This document shows, piece after piece, positions 29,401 through 37,202 of a stretch of DNA of 64,000 bases. The position numbers and the translations under genes are program-made. The notes below the pieces were generated by a model that saw only the letters and a program-made list of their open reading frames with translations, did not search any database and had not been told where the DNA came from. Numbering within the stretch: the first letter of the stretch is position 1; each line of letters begins with the position of its first letter. This stretch comes from Rhodobacter viridis (lineage in GTDB: Bacteria > Pseudomonadota > Alphaproteobacteria > Rhodobacterales > Rhodobacteraceae): positions 103,503-167,502 of the forward strand of contig NZ_QJTK01000008.1 of the NCBI RefSeq assembly GCF_003217355.1, read 5' to 3'.

Positions 29401-29749
29401 GGTGCTTTACCTCCATCTGCTGCTGCCCCGCCATGCGCTGATCCAGGTCGAAGGCCTCTGGGTCGAGAGTTTCTGGCCTGGCCCCATGGGAATCGCTGCA
29501 CTGGATCTGGCGGCAAAAGCGACACTGATTCGGGCGATTCCGGCACTGGCCGGGGTGGTCTGGGCGGGGGCACCTGTCCAAAAGGCCTATGGCCCCCCGG
29601 TGGGACGGTTTTTGCGGCGCTGCCAAATTGATCGCGCTGCATGTGCGAACTGGTCGCACATCACCTGCGATTTGACGCATTCTGACGGTTTTATGACCGA
29701 AGCGGCGAGGCCGCACACCGCTTTCACGGGATTGGGAAATCTCGGTTGA
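26420..29749 (+). CDS. Large RTX calcium-binding protein with C-terminal Hint domain
   Basis: A 1109-aa acidic protein without a Sec signal. After about 150 unclassified residues come blocks of RTX nonapeptides (many GGxGNDTIxG units; about residues 155-330, 410-590 and 650-810). They are separated by two similar non-RTX modules, each containing a TxSGWE/YTGWE-type motif (about 330-400 and 590-650). The C terminus has a Hint-type domain beginning PCLVAGSRIATPRGPVPVED and continuing with RLSPQHGIAVPGG. RTX proteins bind calcium outside the cell and use type I secretion; no T1SS genes are adjacent. Adhesion or biofilm roles are possible. Confidence 0.85.
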   Translation: MTTWTVQGFYGSQIQVEGGGSTLSVGSHFKLDPAWDYSTSRRTFVFTDDDANLSGDSNFMADEIGNDSNQHVDVYDASGTLLYSGQVYAEWSSTFTDPSGTTVHMYTLEIGGTIIGEVATSALTPGVTYQVSATPDESTGPLYSTLTSMSFDPDLVNTILGGDYNDSIAAGAGNDTINTGAGSDTIDGGTGNDSIQFGTGGDSVHGGTGDDYIDDYTGSTGYVYNDTIYGDAGNDTIYAGAGNDHVEGGDDNDTIYGEDGNDTILGGNGIDSIGGGNGDDSIDGGAGLDIILGDAGNDTIYGGDGADHLAGNAGNDLIYGDADGDHIYFEAGWGSDTVFGGATTTAGGIDLDVLDFTYFVGAGVSVTYTGWEDGTATQGTDSITFDNIEGFQGSAQADTVNAAADGSGLWMDGAAGNDSLVGGSGNDTIGGGTGDDTIYTGLGNDSATGGDGNDLIDDLAGVRAETYTNYVDAGAGNDTVFTGGGSDTILGGSGDDQLHGEAGNDSIDAGAGADTVDGGTGDDTIWAGADNDSVWGDAGNDLIYGEGGNDTLLGAAGNDTISGGSGSDQLLGGDDADTFLYYYGAGAGSIFGGEGGTDTDRVQLYGAAAQVTWSGWEYGTITYAGDTATHNFWEIEQFTGSDYADSFNATVALTGVTLDAGAGNDTILGSAYADSLTAGDGADTVQAGDGNDTIAAGNGDDFIDAGAANDSIDAGAGNDSIWGGAGDDTIVAGAGANWIAGGDGADLITGSTDAGADTVDGGAGNDTIAEGAGGDRITGGTGDDRITTGLGLDTIIMADGAGHDFITDFDVSPNGALTTDQLNVAGLHDGSSNPINVWDVSVTDDGLGNALLTFPDGTAVTLLGIAPATVQSPGMLHAMGVPCLVAGSRIATPRGPVPVEDLRPGDLVTVREGPPMPVLWIGTRRVTGPELAADSKLRPVEIKAGRLGNAAPVRLSPQHGIAVPGGVLARAGHLAATGWGGARVLNGVTRHPAGVLYLHLLLPRHALIQVEGLWVESFWPGPMGIAALDLAAKATLIRAIPALAGVVWAGAPVQKAYGPPVGRFLRRCQIDRAACANWSHITCDLTHSDGFMTEAARPHTAFTGLGNLG

Positions 29750-29822
29750 AATCCTTGGGCCGCGCTGTTTTAGTCTGCGTCACGGGAGCTAACGAACCAG
29801 AAAAAACCACGGGGAGCCCGCA

Positions 29823-30926
29823 TTGACTGCGACAACGACCGACGAAGGATTCGTCGTCTTCGACCATGTGCAGAAAAGCTATGACGGCGAGACTCTCGTC
29901 GTCAAAGATCTGAACCTGTCGATTGCGAAGGGCGAATTCCTGACCATGCTCGGCCCCTCGGGCTCGGGCAAGACCACCTGCCTGATGATGCTTGCGGGCT
30001 TCGAAACGGCAACGAACGGGCGCATCCTGCTGGACGGGACGAACATTAACGAATTGCCGCCGCACAAGCGCGGCATCGGGATGGTGTTCCAGAACTACGC
30101 GCTGTTCCCGCACATGACCGTGGCCGAGAACCTGTCCTTCCCGCTTGAAGTGCGCGGCATGGGCAAGTCCGAACGCGAAGCCAAGGTGATGCGCGCGCTC
30201 GACATGGTGCAGATGGGCAAATTCGCCCACCGCCGTCCGGCGCAGATGTCGGGCGGTCAGCAACAGCGCGTGGCGCTCGCCCGGGCGCTGGTCTTCGATC
30301 CGGCGCTCGTTCTGATGGACGAACCGCTCGGCGCGCTCGACAAGCAGCTGCGCGAACACATGCAGTTCGAGATCAAGCACCTGCACGACAGCCTTGGGCT
30401 GACCGTGGTCTATGTGACCCACGATCAGGGCGAAGCGCTGACGATGTCGGACCGCGTCGCCGTGTTCAACGATGGCCGGATCCAGCAGCTGGCGCCGCCG
30501 GATGAACTTTACGAGCGTCCGAAGAACAGCTTCGTCGCCCAATTCATCGGCGAGAACAACAAGTTGCCGGGCATTGTCGAAGAACTGGACGGCGAGAAAT
30601 GCCTTGTCCGTCTGGCCACGGGCGAGATCATCGACGCGACGCCGGTGAACATCCGCCACAAGGGGCAGGAGACGCTGGTCTCGATCCGCCCCGAGCGGGT
30701 GGAATTCAAACCCGAGATGATGCCGCCGGGCGCCCACATGATCGACGCCGAAGTGCTCGAAGTGATCTACATGGGCGATATCTTCCGCACGCGCATGAAG
30801 GTTGCAGGCAGCACGGATTTCGTGATGAAGTCGCGCAACACGATCGGCCAGACCAAGCTGCACCCGGGCCAGCACGTGAAGATCGGCTGGCATCCGGCCG
30901 ACGCGCGGGCGCTCGATCCGATGTAA
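29823..30926 (+). CDS. Polyamine-type ABC transporter ATPase (PotA-like)
   Basis: A 367-aa ATPase with Walker A GPSGSGKTT, signature MSGGQQQRVALARAL, Walker B LVLMDEPLGALD and a C-terminal TOBE regulatory domain (about 280-365). Translation appears to start at TTG (29823) after GGGGAGCC. It energises import by the two permeases encoded downstream. The subfamily carries spermidine, putrescine or related cations; substrate is inferred. Confidence 0.9.
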   Translation: MTATTTDEGFVVFDHVQKSYDGETLVVKDLNLSIAKGEFLTMLGPSGSGKTTCLMMLAGFETATNGRILLDGTNINELPPHKRGIGMVFQNYALFPHMTVAENLSFPLEVRGMGKSEREAKVMRALDMVQMGKFAHRRPAQMSGGQQQRVALARALVFDPALVLMDEPLGALDKQLREHMQFEIKHLHDSLGLTVVYVTHDQGEALTMSDRVAVFNDGRIQQLAPPDELYERPKNSFVAQFIGENNKLPGIVEELDGEKCLVRLATGEIIDATPVNIRHKGQETLVSIRPERVEFKPEMMPPGAHMIDAEVLEVIYMGDIFRTRMKVAGSTDFVMKSRNTIGQTKLHPGQHVKIGWHPADARALDPM

Positions 30927-31074
30927 GATCGGAACGATCGGGACCGAGGGATGAGATCCGGCCGCCATGCGGCCCAACCAAGACAAGATGCGGCGTCGCC
31001 GCCGCATCATCCGCAAAGCGGGGGCACATCCGCAGGCGGGCATCCAACAGCCAAATCAACAAGGGAGTAACCTC

Positions 31075-32148
31075 ATGAAGAAACTTCTGATCGTCACCAC
31101 GGCGCTGGTTGGCGTTTCTGCCGCCGCTCAGGCCCAGGAACTCAACGTCGTCTCGTGGGGCGGCGCCTACACGGTTTCGCAGGTCGAGGCCTATCACAAG
31201 CCCTTCACCGCTCAGACCGGCATCAAGATCAACTCGATCGACGCCGACAACCCGGCCGCTCCGGTGAAAGCCCAGTCCGAAGCCGGCAACGTCTCGATCG
31301 ACCTTGCCGACGTCGAACTCTCCGACGCGATCAAGATGTGCGACGAAGGCCTGCTCGAGCCGATCGATCCGGCGACGCTGCCCGCCGCGCCCGATGGCAC
31401 CCCGGCCACCGAAGACTTCGTGCCGGGCGCGATCCAGGATTGCGCCGTTGCGAACATCGTCTGGGCGACCGTCATCGCCTATGACAAGACCAAGGTTGGC
31501 GACACCCCGCCCACCACGGTGGCCGATTTCTTCGACACCAAGAAATACCCGGGCAAGCGCGGCCTGCTGAAAGCCGCCAAGCGCACGCTGGAACTGGCGC
31601 TTTACGCGGACGGCGTTCCGGCCGACCAGATCTATGAAGTGCTCGGCACCCCGGAAGGCGTTGACCGCGCCCTGAAGAAACTCGACACCATCAAGTCGGA
31701 CATCGTCTGGTGGGAAGCTGGCGCGCAACCGCCGCAACTGCTCGCCGACGGCGAAGTCGTGATGACGAACGGCTACAACGGCCGTTTCTTCGCCGCCGAA
31801 GTCGGGGAAGGCAAGCCCTTCGGCACCGTCTGGGACGGCTCCTACATGGACTATGACCTGTGGGTGATCCCGAAAGATGCGCCGCACAAGGAAGATGCGA
31901 AGAAATTCCTGGCCTTCTCGACCGACACCCAGCGTCTCGCCGATCAGGCCAAGTGGATCTCCTACGGTCCGGCCCGCAAGTCGTCGAACGCCCTTGTCGG
32001 CCTTTACCAGGACGGCAAGACCGAAATGGCGCCCTACATGCCGACCAACCCGGACAACATGAAGTCGCCGATCTGGACCGACCCGACCTTCTGGGCCGAC
32101 CATGACACCGAGCTGAACGAAAAGTTCAACGCCTGGCTGGCTGGCTGA
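31075..32148 (+). CDS. Polyamine-type ABC transporter, substrate-binding protein
   Basis: A 357-aa periplasmic protein with signal peptide MKKLLIVTTALVGVSAAAQA and mature start QELNVVSWGGAYT. It belongs to the PotD/SBP_bac type (VVSWGGAYTVSQVEAYHKPF, VWWEAGAQPPQLLADGEVVM). GGGAG precedes the ATG at 31075. The binding protein sits between ATPase and permeases, and a strong hairpin follows it, so it is probably made in excess. Confidence 0.9.
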   Translation: MKKLLIVTTALVGVSAAAQAQELNVVSWGGAYTVSQVEAYHKPFTAQTGIKINSIDADNPAAPVKAQSEAGNVSIDLADVELSDAIKMCDEGLLEPIDPATLPAAPDGTPATEDFVPGAIQDCAVANIVWATVIAYDKTKVGDTPPTTVADFFDTKKYPGKRGLLKAAKRTLELALYADGVPADQIYEVLGTPEGVDRALKKLDTIKSDIVWWEAGAQPPQLLADGEVVMTNGYNGRFFAAEVGEGKPFGTVWDGSYMDYDLWVIPKDAPHKEDAKKFLAFSTDTQRLADQAKWISYGPARKSSNALVGLYQDGKTEMAPYMPTNPDNMKSPIWTDPTFWADHDTELNEKFNAWLAG

Positions 32149-32163
32149 TCGCCCGAGTTTCGA

Positions 32164-32185
32164 CGGGCGGGGGAAACCCCGCCCG
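32164..32185 (+). terminator. Intercistronic hairpin after the binding-protein gene
   Basis: CGGGCGGGG (32164-32172) and CCCCGCCCG (32177-32185) form a perfect nine-pair stem closed by GAAA, with no T run. It is placed like the urtA/urtB hairpin and likely sets relative expression within the operon. Confidence 0.65.
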
Positions 32186-32242
32186 ACCGCCTCTCCGCCG
32201 CATCCCCTGCGGCGGCACTTCCTCACATGTCCGGGGAACCGA

Positions 32243-33508
32243 ATGACCGACGCAACCACCGACCTTGCCACCGGGCCGATCACCACGAATGATGGCCGCC
32301 CGCTGAAAGAGGCCCTTGCCGCCTCGCTGGCTGTCCGCCGCCGCCGTGCCTTCCTGCTTGTTGCACCGCTCTTTCTGTTCATCCTGATCAGCTTCATCAT
32401 CCCGATCGGGCAGATGCTGGGCAAGTCGATCTACAACGATGGCTTTTCGTCCCACGCCCCGGCGCTTGCCGCCTGGTTTGACGCGCATCCCGCAGGCTCT
32501 GCGATCGACGAAAGCGCCTATGTGGCGCTGCGCGACGATCTGGTGGCGATGAAGAAGGACAAGACCGCGGGCGAAGCGGGCACGCGGATCAACTACGACA
32601 TCTCGGGGACGCGCTCGCTCTTCACCGCCGCTGCCCGCGGCGCCGAGAAGATGCAGCCGCCCTATATGGACGCCTTCCTGAAGCTCGACAAGAAATGGGG
32701 CGATCCCAATGTCTGGCGCGCGATGCGCTCGGCCTCGTCGCCCTTCACCATGGACTTCTATCTGGCTGCGAATGACCTCAAGCGCAATGAGGACGGCAAG
32801 ATCGTCTCGGTGGGCGAGGGGCAGGCGGTCTACAAGAAGCTGATGCTGCGCACGCTGGTGCTATCTTTGGAAATCACCGCGATCTGCCTGCTGATCGGCT
32901 TCCCGATCGCGCATCTTCTGGCGACGCTGCCGATGCGCAAGGCGATGCTTTTGATGATCTTCGTGCTCTTGCCGTTCTGGACCTCGCTTCTGGTGCGCAC
33001 CACCGCCTGGATGGTTTTGCTGCAGCAACAGGGCGTGCTGAACGATCTGATGGTCTGGCTTGGCATCATCGGCGACGATGGCCGCGTGCAGATGATCTAC
33101 AACCAGATGGGCACGATCATCGCGATGACCCATATCCTGCTGCCCTTCACCATCCTGCCGCTCTATTCGGTGATGAAGACGATCCCGCCGAGCTATGTCC
33201 GCGCCGCGCGCTCGCTCGGGGCGACCTCGTGGACGGCTTTCCGCCGGGTCTATGTGCCGCAAACGCTGCCGGGTGTCGGGGCAGGGGGGCTTCTGGTCTT
33301 CATTCTGGCGATGGGCTACTACATCACCCCGGCCCTCGTGGGCGGCGCCGATGGGCAGATGATCTCCAACCTGATCGCCTTCCACATGCAGAAATCGCTC
33401 AACTGGTCGCTTGCCGCCGCCTTGGCCGCGCAACTGCTCGCCGTCGTGCTGATCTTCTTCTGGATCTACGACCGCCTCGTCGGCATCGACAAGATGAAGC
33501 TGGGCTGA
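32243..33508 (+). CDS. Polyamine-type ABC transporter permease 1 (PotB-like)
   Basis: A 421-aa permease, longer than classical PotB because about 140 residues are inserted between the first and second membrane helices (about residues 55-195). The BPD_transp_1 core follows, with the EAA loop AARSLGATSWTAFRRVYVPQTLPG. The inserted segment probably faces the periplasm. It is 12 bases from the second permease. Confidence 0.88.
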   Translation: MTDATTDLATGPITTNDGRPLKEALAASLAVRRRRAFLLVAPLFLFILISFIIPIGQMLGKSIYNDGFSSHAPALAAWFDAHPAGSAIDESAYVALRDDLVAMKKDKTAGEAGTRINYDISGTRSLFTAAARGAEKMQPPYMDAFLKLDKKWGDPNVWRAMRSASSPFTMDFYLAANDLKRNEDGKIVSVGEGQAVYKKLMLRTLVLSLEITAICLLIGFPIAHLLATLPMRKAMLLMIFVLLPFWTSLLVRTTAWMVLLQQQGVLNDLMVWLGIIGDDGRVQMIYNQMGTIIAMTHILLPFTILPLYSVMKTIPPSYVRAARSLGATSWTAFRRVYVPQTLPGVGAGGLLVFILAMGYYITPALVGGADGQMISNLIAFHMQKSLNWSLAAALAAQLLAVVLIFFWIYDRLVGIDKMKLG

Positions 33509-33520
33509 GAGGACGAACCC

Positions 33521-34471
33521 ATGGCACTTCCCGTCTACGCAACCCCGCTCGAAAAGCTGTGGCACTATACCTACCTTGGTATCTGTGCGCTGATCTTCCT
33601 GTTCCTGATCGCGCCGGTGATCATCGTGATCCCGCTCAGCTTCAACGCAGAGCCCTATTTCACCTTCACCGAGAAGATGATGACGCTCGATCCCAGCGGC
33701 TATTCGCTGCGCTGGTATGACAGCCTGATCACCTTCGGGATGCAGAACCCGGATGCGCCGCGGGATGCGGCCTTCTGGTGGGACTTCTGGCAGAATGCGA
33801 CCTGGGTGCAGGTGACGAAGCATTCGGTGATCATCGGCGTCTTTGCCACGCTGATCTCGGCCGGGCTTGGCACCATCGCGGCGCTGGGTCTGACCCGCCC
33901 CGAGATGCCTTGGCGCAAGCCGATCATGGCGGTGCTGATCTCGCCGATGATCGTGCCGATCATCATCTCGGCCACCGGCATGTTCTTCTTCTACTCGATG
34001 AAGTGGATGCCGATGCTGACCGAGGACGGGATCGGCTTCGGACGCCTTGCGGGTACCTATGCCGGGATCATCCTTGCCCATGCGGCGCTCGGCATTCCCT
34101 TCGTGATCATCACCGTGACGGCGACGCTTTCGGGCTTCGACCAATCGCTGGTGCGCGCTGCCGCCTCGCTGGGTGCCAATCCCCGCACCGCCTTCTTCCG
34201 GGTGCAGATGCCGCTGATCATGCCGGGCGTGGTGTCGGGCGGGCTTTTCGCCTTCACCACCTCGTTCGACGAGGTGGTGGCCGTGCTCTTCATCGCGGCG
34301 AACGACCAGCAGACCATTCCGCGGCAGATGTGGAACGGCATCCGCGAGCAGATCAGCCCGGCGATCCTGGCCGTGGCGACGCTGCTCGTGATCATCTCGG
34401 TCGCGCTCCTGACGGTGGTGGAGCTTCTGCGCCGCCGCTCGGAACGTCTGCGTGGCATGAGCCCGACCTGA
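33521..34471 (+). CDS. Polyamine-type ABC transporter permease 2 (PotC-like)
   Basis: A 316-aa permease with six hydrophobic helices and the EAA loop AASLGANPRTAFFRVQMPLI. A loop of about 50 residues after the first helix (LITFGMQNPDAPRDAAFWWD) is specific to this group. It is the last gene of the operon, followed by the second copy of the palindromic convergent-junction element. Confidence 0.88.
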   Translation: MALPVYATPLEKLWHYTYLGICALIFLFLIAPVIIVIPLSFNAEPYFTFTEKMMTLDPSGYSLRWYDSLITFGMQNPDAPRDAAFWWDFWQNATWVQVTKHSVIIGVFATLISAGLGTIAALGLTRPEMPWRKPIMAVLISPMIVPIIISATGMFFFYSMKWMPMLTEDGIGFGRLAGTYAGIILAHAALGIPFVIITVTATLSGFDQSLVRAAASLGANPRTAFFRVQMPLIMPGVVSGGLFAFTTSFDEVVAVLFIAANDQQTIPRQMWNGIREQISPAILAVATLLVIISVALLTVVELLRRRSERLRGMSPT

Positions 34472-34499
34472 GACGGGGCGACATTCGGAACCGGAGAGA

Positions 34500-34640
34500 G
34501 GGGGCTCTGCCCCCTCTTTTTCTTTGCAAAATTCACCCCCGGGATATTTCGGGCAAGATAAAACTGCCCCGGTTTCAGGGATTTATCTTGCCAAAAATAT
34601 CTCGGGGGGAGTCCCGCAGGGACGGGGGGCAGCGCCCCCC
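34500..34640. repeat. Dispersed palindromic terminator-type element, copy 2
   Basis: It has the same plan as 14704-14837: a left hairpin GGGGGCTCTGCCCCC (34500-34514), an inverted repeat CACCCCCGGGATATTT (34534-34549) against AAATATCTCGGGGGG (34595-34609), and a right hairpin (34624-34640). The inner spacer (CGGGCAAGATAAA... TTTATCTTGCC) also pairs. It lies between the convergent permease and AEC genes. Confidence 0.75.
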
Positions 34641-34646
34641 TCTTGC

Positions 34647-35597
34647 TTACGGCAGGATCGCGAGCCAGACCCAGATCGACAGGATCGAGAGGCCCGTGGC
34701 GATCAGCACGCTGGACGCCGCCACGCGCTGCGCCGTTCCGTAGAGGTTCGCGAACAGATAGGCGTTGACGCCGGGCGCCATCGCCGCCGTCAGCACCGCC
34801 GAGCGTAGCCCGGCCACTGGCGTGTGAAAGACGAAATGCGCGAGGCTGTAGGCGATGCCCGGGTGCACGATCAGCGAAAGCGCGGTCACCATCGCGATCG
34901 CGCGGCCGTCGCCCTCGGGGCGGTAGCGCAGCAGCACCCCGCCCAGACCGAAAAGCGCCGCGGGGAGCGCCGCCTGCGCGATCATGTCCATCGCCGCCAT
35001 CAGCGGTCCGGGCACGGCTTGACCGGTCAGCGCCGAAAACGCCTGCAGGGCGAAACCGCACAGGATGCCGATGACGAGCGGCGTGCGCAGGATGCCGACA
35101 AGTGCGTTCAGCCCGACGCGCGAGAGCCCGGCACCGGTGCCGTGGCTTCGCACCCATTCCATCGCCACGATGCCCACCGTGTAGAAGAAGGGCGAGTGAA
35201 ACGAGATGATTGCAAAGTTGCCCGCCAGCGCGTCCGGGCCATAGGCGCGCTCGGTGATCGGCACGCCAAGGAGCAGCGAGTTCGAGAACATCGCCGCAAA
35301 GCCGATCGCCACCGCATCGGGGCCGGTCCGCTTCAGCCAGATCCGCGCCGCAAGGCTGCCGATCGCAAAGCAGGCGAGCGCCCCGGCATAGAAGGACAGC
35401 ATCGGGCCGGGATCGTAGCTGGCCGACAGGTCCAGCTTCGCGATCGAGCGTGCCAGCAGCACCGGCACGGCGAAATTCTGCGCAAAGCGCATCAGCCCCT
35501 CGACCGCGGGGGCGCTGAAAAGACCTTTCCACGCCACCAGATAGCCAAAGCCGATCACCAGAAAAACCGGCAGGATGACGTCGATCAGCGCCGACAT
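34647..35597 (-). CDS. AEC-family (auxin efflux carrier type) transporter
   Basis: A 316-aa membrane protein with about ten hydrophobic helices and family features PVFLVIGFGYLVAWKGLFS, FAQNFAVPVLLARSIA and the C-terminal LTAAMAPGVNAYLFANLYG. Such carriers export or import organic acids; substrate unknown. Its ATG overlaps the stop of the upstream hydrolase gene by one base, linking them in translation. Confidence 0.85.
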   Translation of the reverse strand: MSALIDVILPVFLVIGFGYLVAWKGLFSAPAVEGLMRFAQNFAVPVLLARSIAKLDLSASYDPGPMLSFYAGALACFAIGSLAARIWLKRTGPDAVAIGFAAMFSNSLLLGVPITERAYGPDALAGNFAIISFHSPFFYTVGIVAMEWVRSHGTGAGLSRVGLNALVGILRTPLVIGILCGFALQAFSALTGQAVPGPLMAAMDMIAQAALPAALFGLGGVLLRYRPEGDGRAIAMVTALSLIVHPGIAYSLAHFVFHTPVAGLRSAVLTAAMAPGVNAYLFANLYGTAQRVAASSVLIATGLSILSIWVWLAILP

Positions 35598-36397
35598 CAG
35601 ACGGAAAGTTCCAGCACCATCCCGTCATAGGCGGCGCGGACATGGGCCGGGGTCTCGCGCTCCAGATCCGAATGGTCGAGGTCGATATGCATGTTCGTCA
35701 GCACGGCTTCGCGCGGCGCCGCCCGCGCGATCCATTCGAGCGAGAGTGCCAGATGCGCGTGGCTCGGATGCGGTTTGCGCCGCAGCGCGTCGAGCACCCA
35801 GATGTCGAGCCCTTCGAGCACGGGCCAGACCAGCTCGGGAATGGCCGAGACATCGGGCAGATAGGCGAGCCCGCCGATGCGGAAGCCAAGCGCCGGGATG
35901 TTGCCGTGCTCGACCCGGAACGGGACCAGCGTCACCGGCCCGCCGGCGCCGGTGATGGTGAAGGGGCCCTCGATCCGGTTCAGATCGCAGATCGGCGGGT
36001 AGTCGCTGCCCGCGGGCTGCACGAAGGCATAGTCAAAACGCAGAAGCAGCGCCTCGGTCGTGGGGGGATCGGCCCAGACCGGCAGCCGCGCATGCATGTT
36101 GAAAGTGATCTGCCGGATGTCATCGAGCCCGTGCATGTGATCGGCATGCGGATGGGTGAAGGCCACGGCATCGAGCGTCGCCACCTCGGCGCGCAAAAGC
36201 TGCTCGCGCAGGTCAGGCGAGGTATCGATCAGCACGCGGGTAATGCCCTCCGCGCCGATCCGCTCGATCAGCATCGAGCAGCGGGTGCGGCGGTTCTTCG
36301 GGTTCGCCGGATCGCATTCGCCCCAATGACCGCCGATGCGCGGCACGCCGCCCGAGGAACCGCAGCCAAGGATGGTGAAGCGCAGCCGGTCAGCCAT
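35597..36397 (-). CDS. MBL-fold metal-dependent hydrolase (PhnP-like)
   Basis: A 266-aa metallo-beta-lactamase-fold protein. The metal motif is FTHPHADHMHGLDDI, and the N terminus has LGCGSSGGVPRIGGHWGECD. These features match the PhnP/RNase Z-like group acting on cyclic phosphodiesters. No phn genes are nearby, so substrate is unknown. It overlaps the tatD stop region by eight bases, within an apparent holB-tatD-MBL operon. Confidence 0.87.
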   Translation of the reverse strand: MADRLRFTILGCGSSGGVPRIGGHWGECDPANPKNRRTRCSMLIERIGAEGITRVLIDTSPDLREQLLRAEVATLDAVAFTHPHADHMHGLDDIRQITFNMHARLPVWADPPTTEALLLRFDYAFVQPAGSDYPPICDLNRIEGPFTITGAGGPVTLVPFRVEHGNIPALGFRIGGLAYLPDVSAIPELVWPVLEGLDIWVLDALRRKPHPSHAHLALSLEWIARAAPREAVLTNMHIDLDHSDLERETPAHVRAAYDGMVLELSV

Positions 36398-37187
36398 GGC
36401 AGGCCTTTGCGAAAAGACGGTCGAAATTGGCGCTGGTCGCGGCGGCGAAATCGGGGAGCGACAGGCCGAAGACCTCGGCGCCGATCTTCGCGGTATGGGC
36501 GGTATAGGCGGGCTCGTTCCTGCGCCCGCGGAAGGGCGGCGGGGCCAGATAGGGCGCGTCGGTTTCCAGCAAGATCCGGTCGAGCGGCGCGGTCTTGAAG
36601 ATGTCGCGGATCTCTTGCGATTTCGGGAAGGTGGCGACGCCCGACATCGACAGATAGCAGCCGAGTTCGAGCGTCACCCGCGCCAGTTCCGGCCCCGAGG
36701 AGAAGCAATGCATGACGCAGCCAAAGGGTTTGCGGGCCATCCCCTCGGTCAGGATCGCGGCCATGTCGTCATCGGCGGCGCGGGAGTGGATGATCAGCGG
36801 CAGCCCGGTTTCCTGCGCGGCCTCGATGTGCAGGCGCAGGGAAACCTTTTGAATTTCAGCGCTTTCCGCGGTGTAGTGGTAATCCAGCCCGGTTTCGCCG
36901 ATGCCGACAAATTTCGGATGCGCGGCAAGGGCGACCAGTTCCTCGACCGTCGCCATCGGTTCCTCGGCGGCGCTCATCGGATGGGTTCCCGCGGCCCAGA
37001 AGACGCCCTCGTATGCTTCCGCGATCGCCCGCACCTGCGGCACGCTGCGCAGGCGGGTGCAGATCGTCACCATCCGCGTCACCCCGGCCGCGCGGGCACG
37101 GGCGACGACCTCGGGCAGTTCTTCCGCGAAATCGGGGAAATCGAGGTGACAATGGCTGTCGACAAGAAGCGGAAGGGGCTCGGCCAA
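36390..37187 (-). CDS. TatD-family metal-dependent DNase
   Basis: A 265-aa TIM-barrel hydrolase. Motifs are LVDSHCHLDFPDF, GIGETGLDYHY, IHSRAADDD, MHCFSSG and LLETDAPYLAPP, all expected for TatD/YcfH. TatD enzymes are 3'-5' exonucleases with proofreading or repair roles. Location directly after holB, as in many bacteria, fits the YcfH branch. Confidence 0.93.
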   Translation of the reverse strand: MAEPLPLLVDSHCHLDFPDFAEELPEVVARARAAGVTRMVTICTRLRSVPQVRAIAEAYEGVFWAAGTHPMSAAEEPMATVEELVALAAHPKFVGIGETGLDYHYTAESAEIQKVSLRLHIEAAQETGLPLIIHSRAADDDMAAILTEGMARKPFGCVMHCFSSGPELARVTLELGCYLSMSGVATFPKSQEIRDIFKTAPLDRILLETDAPYLAPPPFRGRRNEPAYTAHTAKIGAEVFGLSLPDFAAATSANFDRLFAKACHG

Positions 37188-37202
37188 GGGACTCTCCTGC
37201 GC

